Positions 1 to 8,389 of a DNA stretch of 64,000 nt are shown here, piece after piece. Positions within the stretch are counted from its first letter, which is position 1; every line of letters begins with the position of its first letter. The position numbers and the translations under genes were made by a program. Source of the stretch: Rhodococcus_F sp040656415 (lineage in GTDB: Bacteria; Actinomycetota; Actinomycetes; Mycobacteriales; Mycobacteriaceae); assembly GCF_040656415.1 (NCBI RefSeq), contig NZ_JBFAMC010000003.1:186001-250000 (forward strand), given 5' to 3'. Below the pieces are notes generated by a model that did not search any database, was not told where the DNA came from, and was given only the letters and a program-made list of their open reading frames with translations.

Positions 1-785
1 TTGTGCGCGTGCGCGAAATGATGCAGGCCGAAGACGGAGTCCATGCCGTTGCGCATGCCCATCTGGTCTTCGCACTGATTGACGGCCTTCTTCGTCAGCG
101 CCAGCCCGAATCGCGGCATCGCCGAAATGCGTTCGGCAATTGCGAGTGTCTCTTTCTCGAGATCCTCACGAGGGACTACCCGGTTGACCATGCCCACCTC
201 GTAGGCCCGCTGGGCGGTGAAACGGTCACCCGTGTAGAGGATTTCCTTCGCGAATCGCGGCCCCAACATCCACGGGTGCGCGAAGTACTCGACCCCGGGA
301 ATGCCCATGCGTACGACTGGATCGGAGAAGAACGCATCATCCGACGCCACGATCAGGTCGCAAACCCATGCCAGCATCAGTCCGCCGGCGATGCATGCCC
401 CTTGGACCATCGCGATGGTCGGCTTCGGGATTTCCCGCCAGCGGCGGCACATCCCGAGATAGACCTCCATCTCGCGGGCGAAACGCTGATCACCGCCCGG
501 CTTGTCGACGTGGTCCCACCACATGACGGCCTTGTTTTCGTAGTGGACATGGTGGTCGCGCCCAGGGGTGCCGATGTCGTGGCCTGCGCAGAAGTGCTTC
601 CCGTTGCCGGCGAGAACGATCACCTTCACGTCGTCGTCCTCGACGGCCTGTTCGAACGCGGCGTCGAGAGCGTAGGTCATCACCGAGTTCTGGGCATTTC
701 GGTAATCGGGGCGGTTGAGGGTCACGAATGCGACGCCGTCGCGTACCTCGTAGGTGACGACGTCACCCTCGTCGGGGACCGTCAT
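1..785 (-). CDS. Enoyl-CoA hydratase/isomerase (crotonase family), partial at left edge
   Basis: Reading leftward from the ATG at 785 gives 261 codons without a stop; the C-terminus lies outside the window. The protein is a crotonase: an N-terminal strand ending in VTLNRP, a CoA/oxyanion-hole segment AGNGKHFCAGHDI around residues 50-62, and the second loop VQGACIAGGLMLAW around residues 113-126. It should hydrate or isomerise an acyl-CoA in the cytosol. The ATG overlaps the fadD3 stop in an ATGA junction, so the two are translationally coupled and probably share the KstR2-type operator at 2347-2360. That context suggests a role in steroid ring C/D degradation, but which step is not evident. 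Family certain; substrate inferred only from position. Confidence 0.9.
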   Translation of the reverse strand, partial: MTVPDEGDVVTYEVRDGVAFVTLNRPDYRNAQNSVMTYALDAAFEQAVEDDDVKVIVLAGNGKHFCAGHDIGTPGRDHHVHYENKAVMWWDHVDKPGGDQRFAREMEVYLGMCRRWREIPKPTIAMVQGACIAGGLMLAWVCDLIVASDDAFFSDPVVRMGIPGVEYFAHPWMLGPRFAKEILYTGDRFTAQRAYEVGMVNRVVPREDLEKETLAIAERISAMPRFGLALTKKAVNQCEDQMGMRNGMDSVFGLHHFAHAH

Positions 786-2332
786 ATTTTCTCCTCACGC
801 AGAATGTTCTTCATTACCTTCCCGGAAGGGTTCCGGGGCAGGGAATCCACGAACCGCACCGAGCGGGGGACTTTGAAGTTGGCCAGGTGCTCCCGGCAGT
901 ATGCGATCACCTCGTCCTCGGTGATGCCGTCGCGGCGAACGATGAAGGCGCGTCCCACCTCTCCCATGCGCGGGTCGGGGATTCCGATGACCGCGGATTC
1001 GGCGACGCCCTCTAGTCGGGCGAGCGCGTTCTCCACCTCTGTCGGATAGACGTTGAAGCCACCCGAGATGTACATGTCCTTGAGGCGGTCGGTGATATCG
1101 ACATAGCCGCGGTCGTCGAGGGTGCCCACGTCGCCTGTGTGCAGCCAACCATCTGGGTCTATCGTCTTGGCGGTTGTCTCCGGGTCGTCTAGGTACCCGA
1201 GCATCACACCCTCGCCACGCACGAGAATCTCACCCTGATCACCGATCCGCACCTCCATACCGGGGACGGCGCGGCCCGATGTGGTGGAGACGGTTATCGG
1301 ATCGTCGTCCGTGCGGCACATCGTGATCATCGCCGCTTCGGTCTGACCGTAGGCGGTGAGGACGGCGTCGAAACTCAGTTCGGACTGCATGCGTTCGACG
1401 AGCACCACTGGAACCGCGGCGGCTCCCGTCACAGCTATCCGCAGGCTCGACAGTTCGTAGTTCGGGCGGTCTGGGTGATCGAGAATGCTCTGGAAGATAG
1501 TCGGGGCGCCCGGCAGCACGGTGATCTGCTTCGCTTGCACTGCTGCCATCACTTCTGCCACGTCGAACACCGCCATGGGGACGATGGTCGCACCGCTGAG
1601 TAGGCAGACCAAGATGCCTGCCTTGTACCCGAAGGTATGGAAGAACGGGTTGACGATCAGGTAGTTGTCCCGTGATGTGACCTCCGCGCACTCGACCCAC
1701 ACCGCGGCGGCGCCCACCGTCTGCCGATGCGCGCTCATGACCCCCTTGCTCTTGCCCGTGGTGCCCGACGTGAACATCACGTCGGCGATGTCGTCGGCGG
1801 AGACGGAATCGGCGCGAGCGTTCGCTTCGTCTCGCCACTGGTCGGTGGCGAGGGCGAGAAAGTCGCCGAAGGCCAGTAACTCGGGTGAAGGGGGTCCGCT
1901 GTCAGTGTCGTCGTCGGTGATCGGCACCTGGACGACTGTGGGAATGTCGAGGGCCGATGCATTTCGAAGCGAGGCGTAGCGGTCGGTACCGAGGAAGTTG
2001 TCGACGACCACGAGGCCGGATGGCTTGGTGCGCTCGAGGATGTCGAGTGCCTCGGTCGCGGTATAGCGCGTGTTGATCGGCACCAGCGTGGCACCCGCGT
2101 AGTGGGTGCCCAGGGCCGCGATCACCCAGTGGTATGTGTTCGGTGACCAAATGGCCACGCGCTCACCGGGTTGCACTCCGCGTGCGCACAGCGCCGCGGC
2201 GAAATCGCAAACAAGATCGTGCAGTTGTGTGAAAGTCAGTTGGACGCCATGGTCTACCACGGCTGTGAGTTCACCGAAGTCGCGGGCGGCCCGCCTGAGC
2301 GCGGACGGGGTGGTTGTCGGGTGTTCGATCAC
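782..2332 (-). CDS. fadD3: FadD3-like acyl-CoA synthetase (HIP-CoA ligase)
   Basis: A 516-residue ANL adenylate-forming enzyme. The phosphate loop FTSGTTGKSKG lies near residues 187-197. The adenine motif AYGQTEA and the hinge segment GWLHTGD follow, and the C-terminal catalytic lysine is in PRNPSGKVMK near residue 505. In Mycobacterium and Rhodococcus, FadD3 activates the ring C/D propionate left after removal of rings A and B (HIP) to HIP-CoA. Divergent orientation from fadE30 across a KstR2-type operator reproduces the known arrangement. The start is GTG at 2332, with a GGGAG ribosome-binding site six bases upstream. The stop overlaps the ATG of the next crotonase gene. Function is assigned from family plus synteny. 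Confidence 0.9.
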   Translation of the reverse strand: MIEHPTTTPSALRRAARDFGELTAVVDHGVQLTFTQLHDLVCDFAAALCARGVQPGERVAIWSPNTYHWVIAALGTHYAGATLVPINTRYTATEALDILERTKPSGLVVVDNFLGTDRYASLRNASALDIPTVVQVPITDDDTDSGPPSPELLAFGDFLALATDQWRDEANARADSVSADDIADVMFTSGTTGKSKGVMSAHRQTVGAAAVWVECAEVTSRDNYLIVNPFFHTFGYKAGILVCLLSGATIVPMAVFDVAEVMAAVQAKQITVLPGAPTIFQSILDHPDRPNYELSSLRIAVTGAAAVPVVLVERMQSELSFDAVLTAYGQTEAAMITMCRTDDDPITVSTTSGRAVPGMEVRIGDQGEILVRGEGVMLGYLDDPETTAKTIDPDGWLHTGDVGTLDDRGYVDITDRLKDMYISGGFNVYPTEVENALARLEGVAESAVIGIPDPRMGEVGRAFIVRRDGITEDEVIAYCREHLANFKVPRSVRFVDSLPRNPSGKVMKNILREEKI

Positions 2333-2346
2333 TGAGCTCCCTACCT

Positions 2347-2360
2347 AGCAAGTGCTTGGT
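2347..2360. promoter_or_regulatory. KstR2-type operator between fadD3 and fadE30
   Basis: AGCAAGTGCTTGGT fits the KstR2 consensus AnCAAGnnCTTGnT exactly and sits inside a longer dyad from 2343 to 2364. It is 15 bases from the fadD3 GTG and just upstream of the fadE30 -10 box, so one site could repress both directions. KstR2 releases DNA when it binds HIP-CoA; that is known of the family. Confidence 0.88.
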
Positions 2361-2364
2361 AGGT

Positions 2365-2370
2365 TATCTT
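2365..2370 (+). promoter_or_regulatory. -10 box of fadE30, leaderless promoter
   Basis: TATCTT (TAnnnT type) is followed by six bases and then the GTG at 2377. The transcript should therefore begin at or next to the start codon. No ribosome-binding site precedes that codon. The KstR2 site ends five bases before the box. Confidence 0.65.
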
Positions 2371-2376
2371 ACAGAC

Positions 2377-3588
2377 GTGGACCAGAGCGAGAGCCCGGAC
2401 GAACGGATCACTGACGACGATTTTTCGACGACCGTCAGGACTTGGTTGGCAGACAACCTGACCGGGGACTTCGCCCGTCTCAGAGGCAAGGGCGGGCCCG
2501 GAAGCGAGCACGAGTTCTTCGAGGAACGACTTGCTTGGGATCGGCACCTCGCCGCAGCGGGATGGACCTGCCTTGGCTGGCCGAAGGAGTACGGCGGCCG
2601 TGGAGCGACGTTGTCGCAGCAAGTGCTGTTCCATCAGGAATACGCGAAGTCGGGAGCGCCGGCGCGAGTCAGCCATATCGGTGAGGAGCTGCTCGGCCCG
2701 ACGCTCATCGAGTTCGGCACCGAGGAACAGAAGCGCCGCTTCCTTCCCGGCATCAAGACAGTGACCGAACTGTGGGCGCAGGGTTACTCCGAACCGGGTG
2801 CGGGCTCCGACCTCGCCAACGTCGCTACGACCGCACGGCTCGAAGGTGACCGGTGGGTGATCAACGGGCAGAAGATATGGACGTCCCTTGCGCATGTCGC
2901 CCAATGGGCGTTCGTGTTGTGCCGCACCGAACCGGGTTCGAAGCGGCATCAGGGTCTCAGTTTCCTGCTGGTTCCGCTGGACCAGCCAGGAGTGACCGTC
3001 CGCCCGATCCAACAACTCACCGGCACGTCCGAGTTCAACGAGGTGTTCTTCGACGACGCACGCACGGACGCAGATCTGGTGGTCGGGGAGCCGGGTGACG
3101 GCTGGCGGGTCGCGATGGCGTTGCTGACCTTCGAGCGGGGCGTCTCCACCCTCGGTCAGCAAATCGGGTTCGCGAGGGAATTGCACGGCATTGTCGAACT
3201 CGCGAAAGCCAATGGTGCAGACAATGATCCGAACATTCGAGAGAAGATCGCCCGCGCCTGGATAGGACTTCGCGTGATGCGGGCCCATGCCATGCGCACG
3301 CTCGAAGCGGGAACCTCCGGCTCGGAAGCGTCAGTTGCCAAACTGCTTTGGGCCAACTGGCACCGCGACCTCGGACAGCTGGCGATGGACGTTCGGTCGG
3401 CGCCGTCGCTGCTCGCACCGATGGGTCCGGGTTCGAACATCGCAGACCCCGAGCATCTGGAACTGGACGAATGGCAGCGGCTGTTTCTCTTCACCCGTGC
3501 CGACACGATCTACGGCGGATCCAACGAGGTCCAGCGCAACATCATCTCCGAGCGCGTGCTCGGACTTCCCCGAGAGGCACGACCGTGA
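2377..3588 (+). CDS. fadE30: Acyl-CoA dehydrogenase FadE30
   Basis: A flavin-dependent acyl-CoA dehydrogenase of 403 residues from the GTG at 2377. The frame is open further upstream, but the operator and -10 box lie there, so the leaderless GTG is chosen. The FAD-binding segment WAQGYSEPGAGSDLA and the following NGQKIWTS are typical of the family, as is the C-terminal GGSNEVQRNII. In the steroid ring C/D pathway FadE30 desaturates the propionyl side chain of HIP-CoA-type esters. The position directly after the shared operator and before ipdF matches the actinobacterial kstR2 cluster. The stop overlaps the ipdF start (GTGA). Family certain; symbol from synteny. Confidence 0.9.
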   Translation: MDQSESPDERITDDDFSTTVRTWLADNLTGDFARLRGKGGPGSEHEFFEERLAWDRHLAAAGWTCLGWPKEYGGRGATLSQQVLFHQEYAKSGAPARVSHIGEELLGPTLIEFGTEEQKRRFLPGIKTVTELWAQGYSEPGAGSDLANVATTARLEGDRWVINGQKIWTSLAHVAQWAFVLCRTEPGSKRHQGLSFLLVPLDQPGVTVRPIQQLTGTSEFNEVFFDDARTDADLVVGEPGDGWRVAMALLTFERGVSTLGQQIGFARELHGIVELAKANGADNDPNIREKIARAWIGLRVMRAHAMRTLEAGTSGSEASVAKLLWANWHRDLGQLAMDVRSAPSLLAPMGPGSNIADPEHLELDEWQRLFLFTRADTIYGGSNEVQRNIISERVLGLPREARP

Positions 3589-4406
3589 ACAAAGCTACTG
3601 ACGCCCTGACGAGCTCACCACTTGCCGTCGCGCCCGTCGAGACGGCTGGACATGACCTGTTGAAGGGCAAGAAGGTCGTCGTCACCGCCGCCGCCGGGAC
3701 GGGTATCGGGTTCGCCTCCGCGCGCAGGGCCCTTGTCGAGGGCGCCGACGTCGTGGTGTCGGACTGGCACGAGCGAAGGCTCGGGGAGACTCGGGAGAAG
3801 TTGGCGGCAGAGTTCGCCGGACAGGTGGTCGAGTCCATTGCGTGCGATGTGTCGAGCACGGAGCAAGTGAACGCCCTCGTCGGTGGTGCAGCTGAGAAAC
3901 TGGGCCGGATCGACGTACTGATCAACAACGCCGGGCTCGGCGGCGAAACGCCCCTTGTCGACATGACCGACGAAGAGTGGGACCGAGTCCTCGACATCAC
4001 GTTGAACGGAACGTTCCGAGCCACCCGTGCGGCGTTGCGCTACTTCAAGGACGTTCCGCACACCGGTGTCGTGGTGAACAACGCTTCGGTTCTCGGGTGG
4101 CGGGCACAGCATTCGCAGGCGCACTACGCCGCTGCGAAAGCCGGTGTCATGGCGTTGACCCGGTGTAGTGCGATCGAGGCCGCGGAGTACGGCGTACGCA
4201 TCAATGCCGTCGCCCCGTCGATTGCCCGGCATGCATTCCTCGCGAAGGTGACCAGTGAGAAACTCCTCGACGAACTGGCGTCCGCCGAGGCCTTCGGCCG
4301 AGCTGCCGAGGTGTGGGAGATCGCCGCGACCATCGCGATGCTCGCCAGCGGCTACACCACCTACCTCACCGGTGAGGTCGTCTCGATCTCCTCGCAACGT
4401 GCGTAG
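3585..4406 (+). CDS. ipdF: IpdF-like short-chain dehydrogenase
   Basis: A 273-residue classical SDR from GTG 3585, overlapping the fadE30 stop. The cofactor loop is TAAAGTGIG, an unusual TAAxGxGxG form, near residues 35-43. NNAG is in the middle, and the catalytic tyrosine and lysine are in YAAAKAG. An alternative upstream start would lie inside fadE30 and is unlikely. IpdF is reported to oxidise the 5-hydroxyl of the HIP-derived carboxyl-CoA intermediate so that ring D can be opened. Operon position between fadE30 and kstR2 supports this. Exact substrate is inferred. Confidence 0.85.
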   Translation: MNKATDALTSSPLAVAPVETAGHDLLKGKKVVVTAAAGTGIGFASARRALVEGADVVVSDWHERRLGETREKLAAEFAGQVVESIACDVSSTEQVNALVGGAAEKLGRIDVLINNAGLGGETPLVDMTDEEWDRVLDITLNGTFRATRAALRYFKDVPHTGVVVNNASVLGWRAQHSQAHYAAAKAGVMALTRCSAIEAAEYGVRINAVAPSIARHAFLAKVTSEKLLDELASAEAFGRAAEVWEIAATIAMLASGYTTYLTGEVVSISSQRA

Positions 4407-4439
4407 ACGACTTCACACCGGGCATTCGGTTTGCTACCT

Positions 4440-4453
4440 AGCAAGCGCTTGGT
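4440..4453. promoter_or_regulatory. KstR2-type operator upstream of kstR2
   Basis: AGCAAGCGCTTGGT fits AnCAAGnnCTTGnT exactly and shares the flanking TACCT with the site at 2347. It lies immediately before the kstR2 -10 box, which suggests autorepression of kstR2-fadA6. Confidence 0.88.
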
Positions 4454-4456
4454 TGA

Positions 4457-4462
4457 TAGAAT
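4457..4462 (+). promoter_or_regulatory. -10 box of kstR2, leaderless promoter
   Basis: TAGAAT is followed by six bases and then ATG at 4469, the same spacing as at fadE30. There is no ribosome-binding site before this ATG. Confidence 0.65.
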
Positions 4463-4468
4463 GAGACG

Positions 4469-5086
4469 ATGACCTCACCGCAGGACAACGCCGACTCGGC
4501 AGGCAAGAGCGCACGCAGGGCCGAGTTGCTCTCTATCGCGGCCGAATTGTTCGCTGAACGCGGCCTGCGGGCTACGACTGTCCGAGACATTGCCGATGCC
4601 GCCGGCATTCTGTCGGGCAGCCTCTATCACCACTTCGATTCCAAGGAATCGATGGTCGACGAGATTCTACGGAGCTTCCTCGACGACCTGTTCGGGAAGT
4701 ACCGCGAGATCGTCGCATCCGGACTCGACAACCGCGCGATGCTTCAGGCACTGGTGACCACGTCGTACGATGCGATCGATGCATCGCACTCTGCCGTCGC
4801 GATCTATCAGGACGAGGTGAAGCACCTCGTCACCAACGAGCGCTTCGCCTATCTGTCCGATCTGAAAACCGAGTTCCGAGAGCTGTGGATGGGCGTGCTC
4901 GAGGCCGGCGTGAAGGACGGCAGCTTCCGGCCCGACATCGACATCGAACTTGCCTTCCGATTCCTGCGCGACACCGCTTGGGTGTCCGTGCGCTGGTACC
5001 GGCCCGGTGGATCGATCACGGCCGACACCGTGGCCAAGCAATACCTCTCGATCGTCCTCGACGGACTCGCGAGTCCTCATAACTGA
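4469..5086 (+). CDS. kstR2: TetR-family repressor KstR2
   Basis: A 205-residue TetR protein with the N-terminal helix-turn-helix at about residues 16-62 (AELFAERGLRATTVRDIADAAG and the conserved GSLYHHFDSKE) and an all-helical ligand domain behind it. Length, position between ipdF and fadA6, and two matching palindromic operators identify it as KstR2, the repressor of ring C/D degradation that responds to HIP-CoA. A third site at 51065 would put echA20-ipdABC under the same control. It appears to control its own leaderless promoter. Confidence 0.92.
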   Translation: MTSPQDNADSAGKSARRAELLSIAAELFAERGLRATTVRDIADAAGILSGSLYHHFDSKESMVDEILRSFLDDLFGKYREIVASGLDNRAMLQALVTTSYDAIDASHSAVAIYQDEVKHLVTNERFAYLSDLKTEFRELWMGVLEAGVKDGSFRPDIDIELAFRFLRDTAWVSVRWYRPGGSITADTVAKQYLSIVLDGLASPHN

Positions 5087-5099
5087 CTAGGAGCTTCCC

Positions 5100-6248
5100 A
5101 TGACCGAGGCGTACATCGTCGACGCCGTTCGTACACCGATCGGCAAGAAGAACGGCGGCCTGGCGGGTATCCACCCTGCCGACCTTGGTGCACACGTGAT
5201 CCGGGCAATCGTCGAGCGGACCGGGGTGGACCCGGCGACGGTAGACGACGTCGTCTTCGGGTGTGTCGACGCGATCGGCGGGCAAGCGGGCAACATTGCA
5301 CGAACGGCGTGGCTGGCGGCCGGATATCCGGAAGAGGTTCCGGGGGTCACCGTCGACAGGCAGTGTGGGTCGAGCCAGCAGGCCGTGCATTTCGGAGCAC
5401 AGGCGATCCTTAGCGGCACTGCAGACCTCATCGTCGCAGGCGGTGTGCAGAACATGAGTCAGATCCCGATCGCGTCGGCGATGGTCGTCGGACAGCAGTA
5501 TGGGTTCGACACCCCGTTCGGCGGGTCGACCGGCTGGACCGAGCGGTACGGCGACCAGGAGGTGTCACAGTTCCGCGGAGCCGAACTGATCGCCGAGAAA
5601 TGGGACCTCAGTCGCGAAGATCTCGAACGCTGGGCGCTGCGGAGCCACGAACGGGCGCGGGCCGCGATCGCGGAGGGGCGGTTCGACAACGAGGTCGTCC
5701 CAGTGGGTGGAGTGACGACTGACGAGGGGCCACGGGAGACGAGCCTCGAGAAGATGGCATCCCTGCAGCCGCTCACCGAGGGGGGCCGCCTCACAGCAGC
5801 GGTTGCGAGCCAGATCTCCGATGGAGCAAGCGCGTTGCTGCTGGCGTCGCCCCAAGCTGTCGAGCGATTCGACCTGAAGCCCCGTGCCCGTATTCATCAC
5901 CTCAGCGCCCGTGGTGCCGACCCGATCTTCATGCTCACCGCGCCGATCCCGGCGACGCAGTATGCACTGGAGAAGACGGGGCTGAGCATCGACGACATCG
6001 ACTTGATCGAAATCAACGAGGCATTTGCGCCCGTGGTACTCGCATGGATCAAGGAGATCGGCGCAGACCCGGCGAGGGTGAACGTCAACGGCGGAGCGAT
6101 CGCTCTCGGACACCCCCTCGGTGCCACCGGCACGAAACTGATGGCGACGCTGCTGAACGAACTCGAGCGCACCGGCGGCCGCTACGGGCTGCAGACCGTG
6201 TGCGAGGGCGGCGGAACCGCTAACGCCACCATCATCGAGCGACTCTGA
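5100..6248 (+). CDS. fadA6: Thiolase FadA6
   Basis: A 382-residue acetyl-CoA acyltransferase. The nucleophilic cysteine is in DRQCGSSQQ (C89), the histidine in GGAIALGHPLG, and the second catalytic cysteine in TVCEGGGTAN near the C-terminus. An AGGAG ribosome-binding site precedes the ATG, 14 bases after the kstR2 stop, so the two are co-transcribed. FadA6 is placed in thiolytic cleavage of the product formed after rings C and D are opened. A partial hairpin after the stop may end the operon, but it is weak. Confidence 0.9.
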   Translation: MTEAYIVDAVRTPIGKKNGGLAGIHPADLGAHVIRAIVERTGVDPATVDDVVFGCVDAIGGQAGNIARTAWLAAGYPEEVPGVTVDRQCGSSQQAVHFGAQAILSGTADLIVAGGVQNMSQIPIASAMVVGQQYGFDTPFGGSTGWTERYGDQEVSQFRGAELIAEKWDLSREDLERWALRSHERARAAIAEGRFDNEVVPVGGVTTDEGPRETSLEKMASLQPLTEGGRLTAAVASQISDGASALLLASPQAVERFDLKPRARIHHLSARGADPIFMLTAPIPATQYALEKTGLSIDDIDLIEINEAFAPVVLAWIKEIGADPARVNVNGGAIALGHPLGATGTKLMATLLNELERTGGRYGLQTVCEGGGTANATIIERL

Positions 6249-7011
6249 CCGCTCACGTGTAGGCGTGGCTCGCTTCCCGGCGGGCCACACACGCCGGGGC
6301 CGACCCCCGTGAGGAACGCAGGCGAGCTGGGTTGTGACGGTGGTTTTCGCATCGTGGTACGGCTGGATCGTGCTGGTGGCACGTGCGAGCGGTGACCGAC
6401 CCCTCGTAGGCGGCGACGAATCAGCACCACGACGAGGTGATGCACATGCTTGCCGAACTCGACTTGCTCAGCGGCAGAATGTAGTACCGCAACCAGCCAC
6501 GCAAAGAGTCCCGCGAGCACCTGGACCCGAACCAGCTTTGTACCCAACTCTTCGAACCCTCGCCCCACGTCGCCGAGGTTGTCGAATGGCGAAAAACGCT
6601 GCGCACCGTATCCTGACCTAGGACGACATCCGCCTGACCAAACAATCGGCCCGGGAACACGTGCAGGGCGGGTGGCCGTCCTCGACACCGCTGAGAACGA
6701 CGATTTCCGCGGCGCCGTACTAGCGATTCTGGAGGCCGAAGGTGCGGGCAGGCGCTCTGTGTAACGAGCCGGTTCGTCGTTCGTGCGGACGCGTACCTGG
6801 CGGAAGGGGCAGTCGCCGATCAGCGTCGAACTCGACGGGTGGGCCTCGAGCACCTTGATCCACTGGACAGATGGCCCCGACATCGGCGCAATCGTGCAGA
6901 GCTAGCCCCTGAATTCCGTGCCTCTCGAGCCCACGCCCTCGAGCTCACAGCCGAGAAGTCCTTTGACGACACTGTTTGCGACTACCTCGCCGACAACCCG
7001 GGAGTAACATC
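6249..7011. other. Gene-free stretch with apparent coding remnants
   Basis: No intact gene is visible over about 760 bases. Short peptide-like runs occur on the plus strand in changing frames, broken by stops: HMLAELDLLSGRM near 6440-6478, DTAENDDFRGAVLAILEAEG near 6680-6745, and RAHALELTAEKSFDDTVCDYL near 6930-6990. They look like a decayed gene or genes, not recognised. A GGGAG ribosome-binding site for the next gene lies at 7000-7004. Confidence 0.4.
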
Positions 7012-8349
7012 ATGAGCGCTGGCGACGAGGCCACCGCCTTGGGCGGCGAAGACGACTCCGACCTTTCCGACCTCGAGCGGACATCGGTCCGCACCCCCGC
7101 CGAAGTCCGTCGGGTCGCCTTCGCCGGCGGCATCGGCACCCTCATCGAGTATTACGATTTCGCGCTCTACGGCTATGTTTCCACGATCATCGCGCCGCTG
7201 TTCTTCCCCTCCGATGATCCGATCACGTCGCTACTAGCGGTATTGGCCGTGTTCGCTGTGTCCTATGTGGTCCGCCCGATTGGCGGGATCTTCTTCGGCT
7301 GGGTCGGCGACCAGTACGGGCGCCGAAAAGCTCTGCTGGTCACGGTAATCGGAATCGGTTTGGCGAATACGGCTATCGGCCTCCTCCCGACCTATGCGGT
7401 GGCCGGCGTGCTGGCACCGATCCTGCTGGTGTGCATCCGCTTCTTGCAGGGCTTCTTCGCCGGCGGAGAAGTGGGCGGCGCCGCGACCGTCATCGCGGAG
7501 GCTGCCCCACCGGGTCAGCGAGCACGGTACGGGGCATTCACCCCAATGGGCACCAACGGGGGCTTCGCTATCGCGGCGGCGGCCGTCGGGATCGTGTCCG
7601 GGGTGCTCGCCACCGACCAGCTGAACACATGGGGATGGCGTATTCCGTTCCTCGTGGGGCTGCCACTGACCATTGTCTGCTATATCGCGCGCCGCAGTCT
7701 CCCGGACATCGACAAGAACATCTCACTCGGGAAGCACGGGTTCCCGCTGCTCTCTACGCTGCAGTCTCACCCCAAGTCGCTGTTGCAGGCCACCGCACTC
7801 GGCATCGGCGTTCAGGGTGCGGCCTACATCGGTTCCACGTTCGTCAGCATCTACCTCGTCACCAACCTGCACTATGCAAGGTCGCCGGTGTACTGGATCA
7901 CCGCCGCCGTCACACTCGTGGCGGTGGGCCTCATGCCGTTCACTGGGCGCCTCGCTGACCGCATCGGCACGCTGAAGGTTGCCGCAATCGGCCTCGTAGG
8001 GTACGCGGCCGTAACCTACCCCGCTTTTCTGCTCATGGGCGTCGGTAGCCTCGCGCTCGCCGCCTTCGGCTATGTCCTGATCATGGTGAACATGGCGTTC
8101 CTGCAGGTCGCGTCCTTCACCGTCACGCCGCAACTCTTTCCCCGAGAGGTCCGATACACCGGCACCGCACTGGCCACCAACCTCTCCGTCGTGATCGCAG
8201 GCGGCACCGCACCATACGTCGCCACGTGGCTCGTCCGGCAGACGAATGACCTTCGCTCGCCGTACTACTTCGTGGCGTTGACGTGCGGTATCGGCCTGAT
8301 CGCCGTGGCAACGATGTGGAAGCGGACCCGCATCAGCTCAGAAGCCTGA
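7012..8349 (+). CDS. MFS transporter of the metabolite:H+ symporter (MHS) type
   Basis: A 445-residue, 12-helix major facilitator protein. The first membrane segment contains GTLIEYYDFALYGY, the hallmark of the MHS subfamily (ShiA, ProP, citrate and dicarboxylate carriers). The loop after helix 2 has GWVGDQYGRRKAL, and RFLQGFFAGGEVGGA is in helix 4. It probably imports an organic acid or betaine with protons; the substrate is not predictable. The ATG at 7012 is preceded by GGGAG; an upstream in-frame start lacks a ribosome-binding site. It stands alone between fadA6 and the converging asnB. Confidence 0.85.
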   Translation: MSAGDEATALGGEDDSDLSDLERTSVRTPAEVRRVAFAGGIGTLIEYYDFALYGYVSTIIAPLFFPSDDPITSLLAVLAVFAVSYVVRPIGGIFFGWVGDQYGRRKALLVTVIGIGLANTAIGLLPTYAVAGVLAPILLVCIRFLQGFFAGGEVGGAATVIAEAAPPGQRARYGAFTPMGTNGGFAIAAAAVGIVSGVLATDQLNTWGWRIPFLVGLPLTIVCYIARRSLPDIDKNISLGKHGFPLLSTLQSHPKSLLQATALGIGVQGAAYIGSTFVSIYLVTNLHYARSPVYWITAAVTLVAVGLMPFTGRLADRIGTLKVAAIGLVGYAAVTYPAFLLMGVGSLALAAFGYVLIMVNMAFLQVASFTVTPQLFPREVRYTGTALATNLSVVIAGGTAPYVATWLVRQTNDLRSPYYFVALTCGIGLIAVATMWKRTRISSEA

Positions 8350-8389
8350 CCCATAACGCCGCTCGATCATCGCTGGTACCGACCAGCAA

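Noticed and set aside
3..1049. Long plus-strand frame at the left edge
   Set aside because: It is the antisense shadow of the crotonase and the end of fadD3, with low-complexity, histidine/arginine-rich composition and no family motif.
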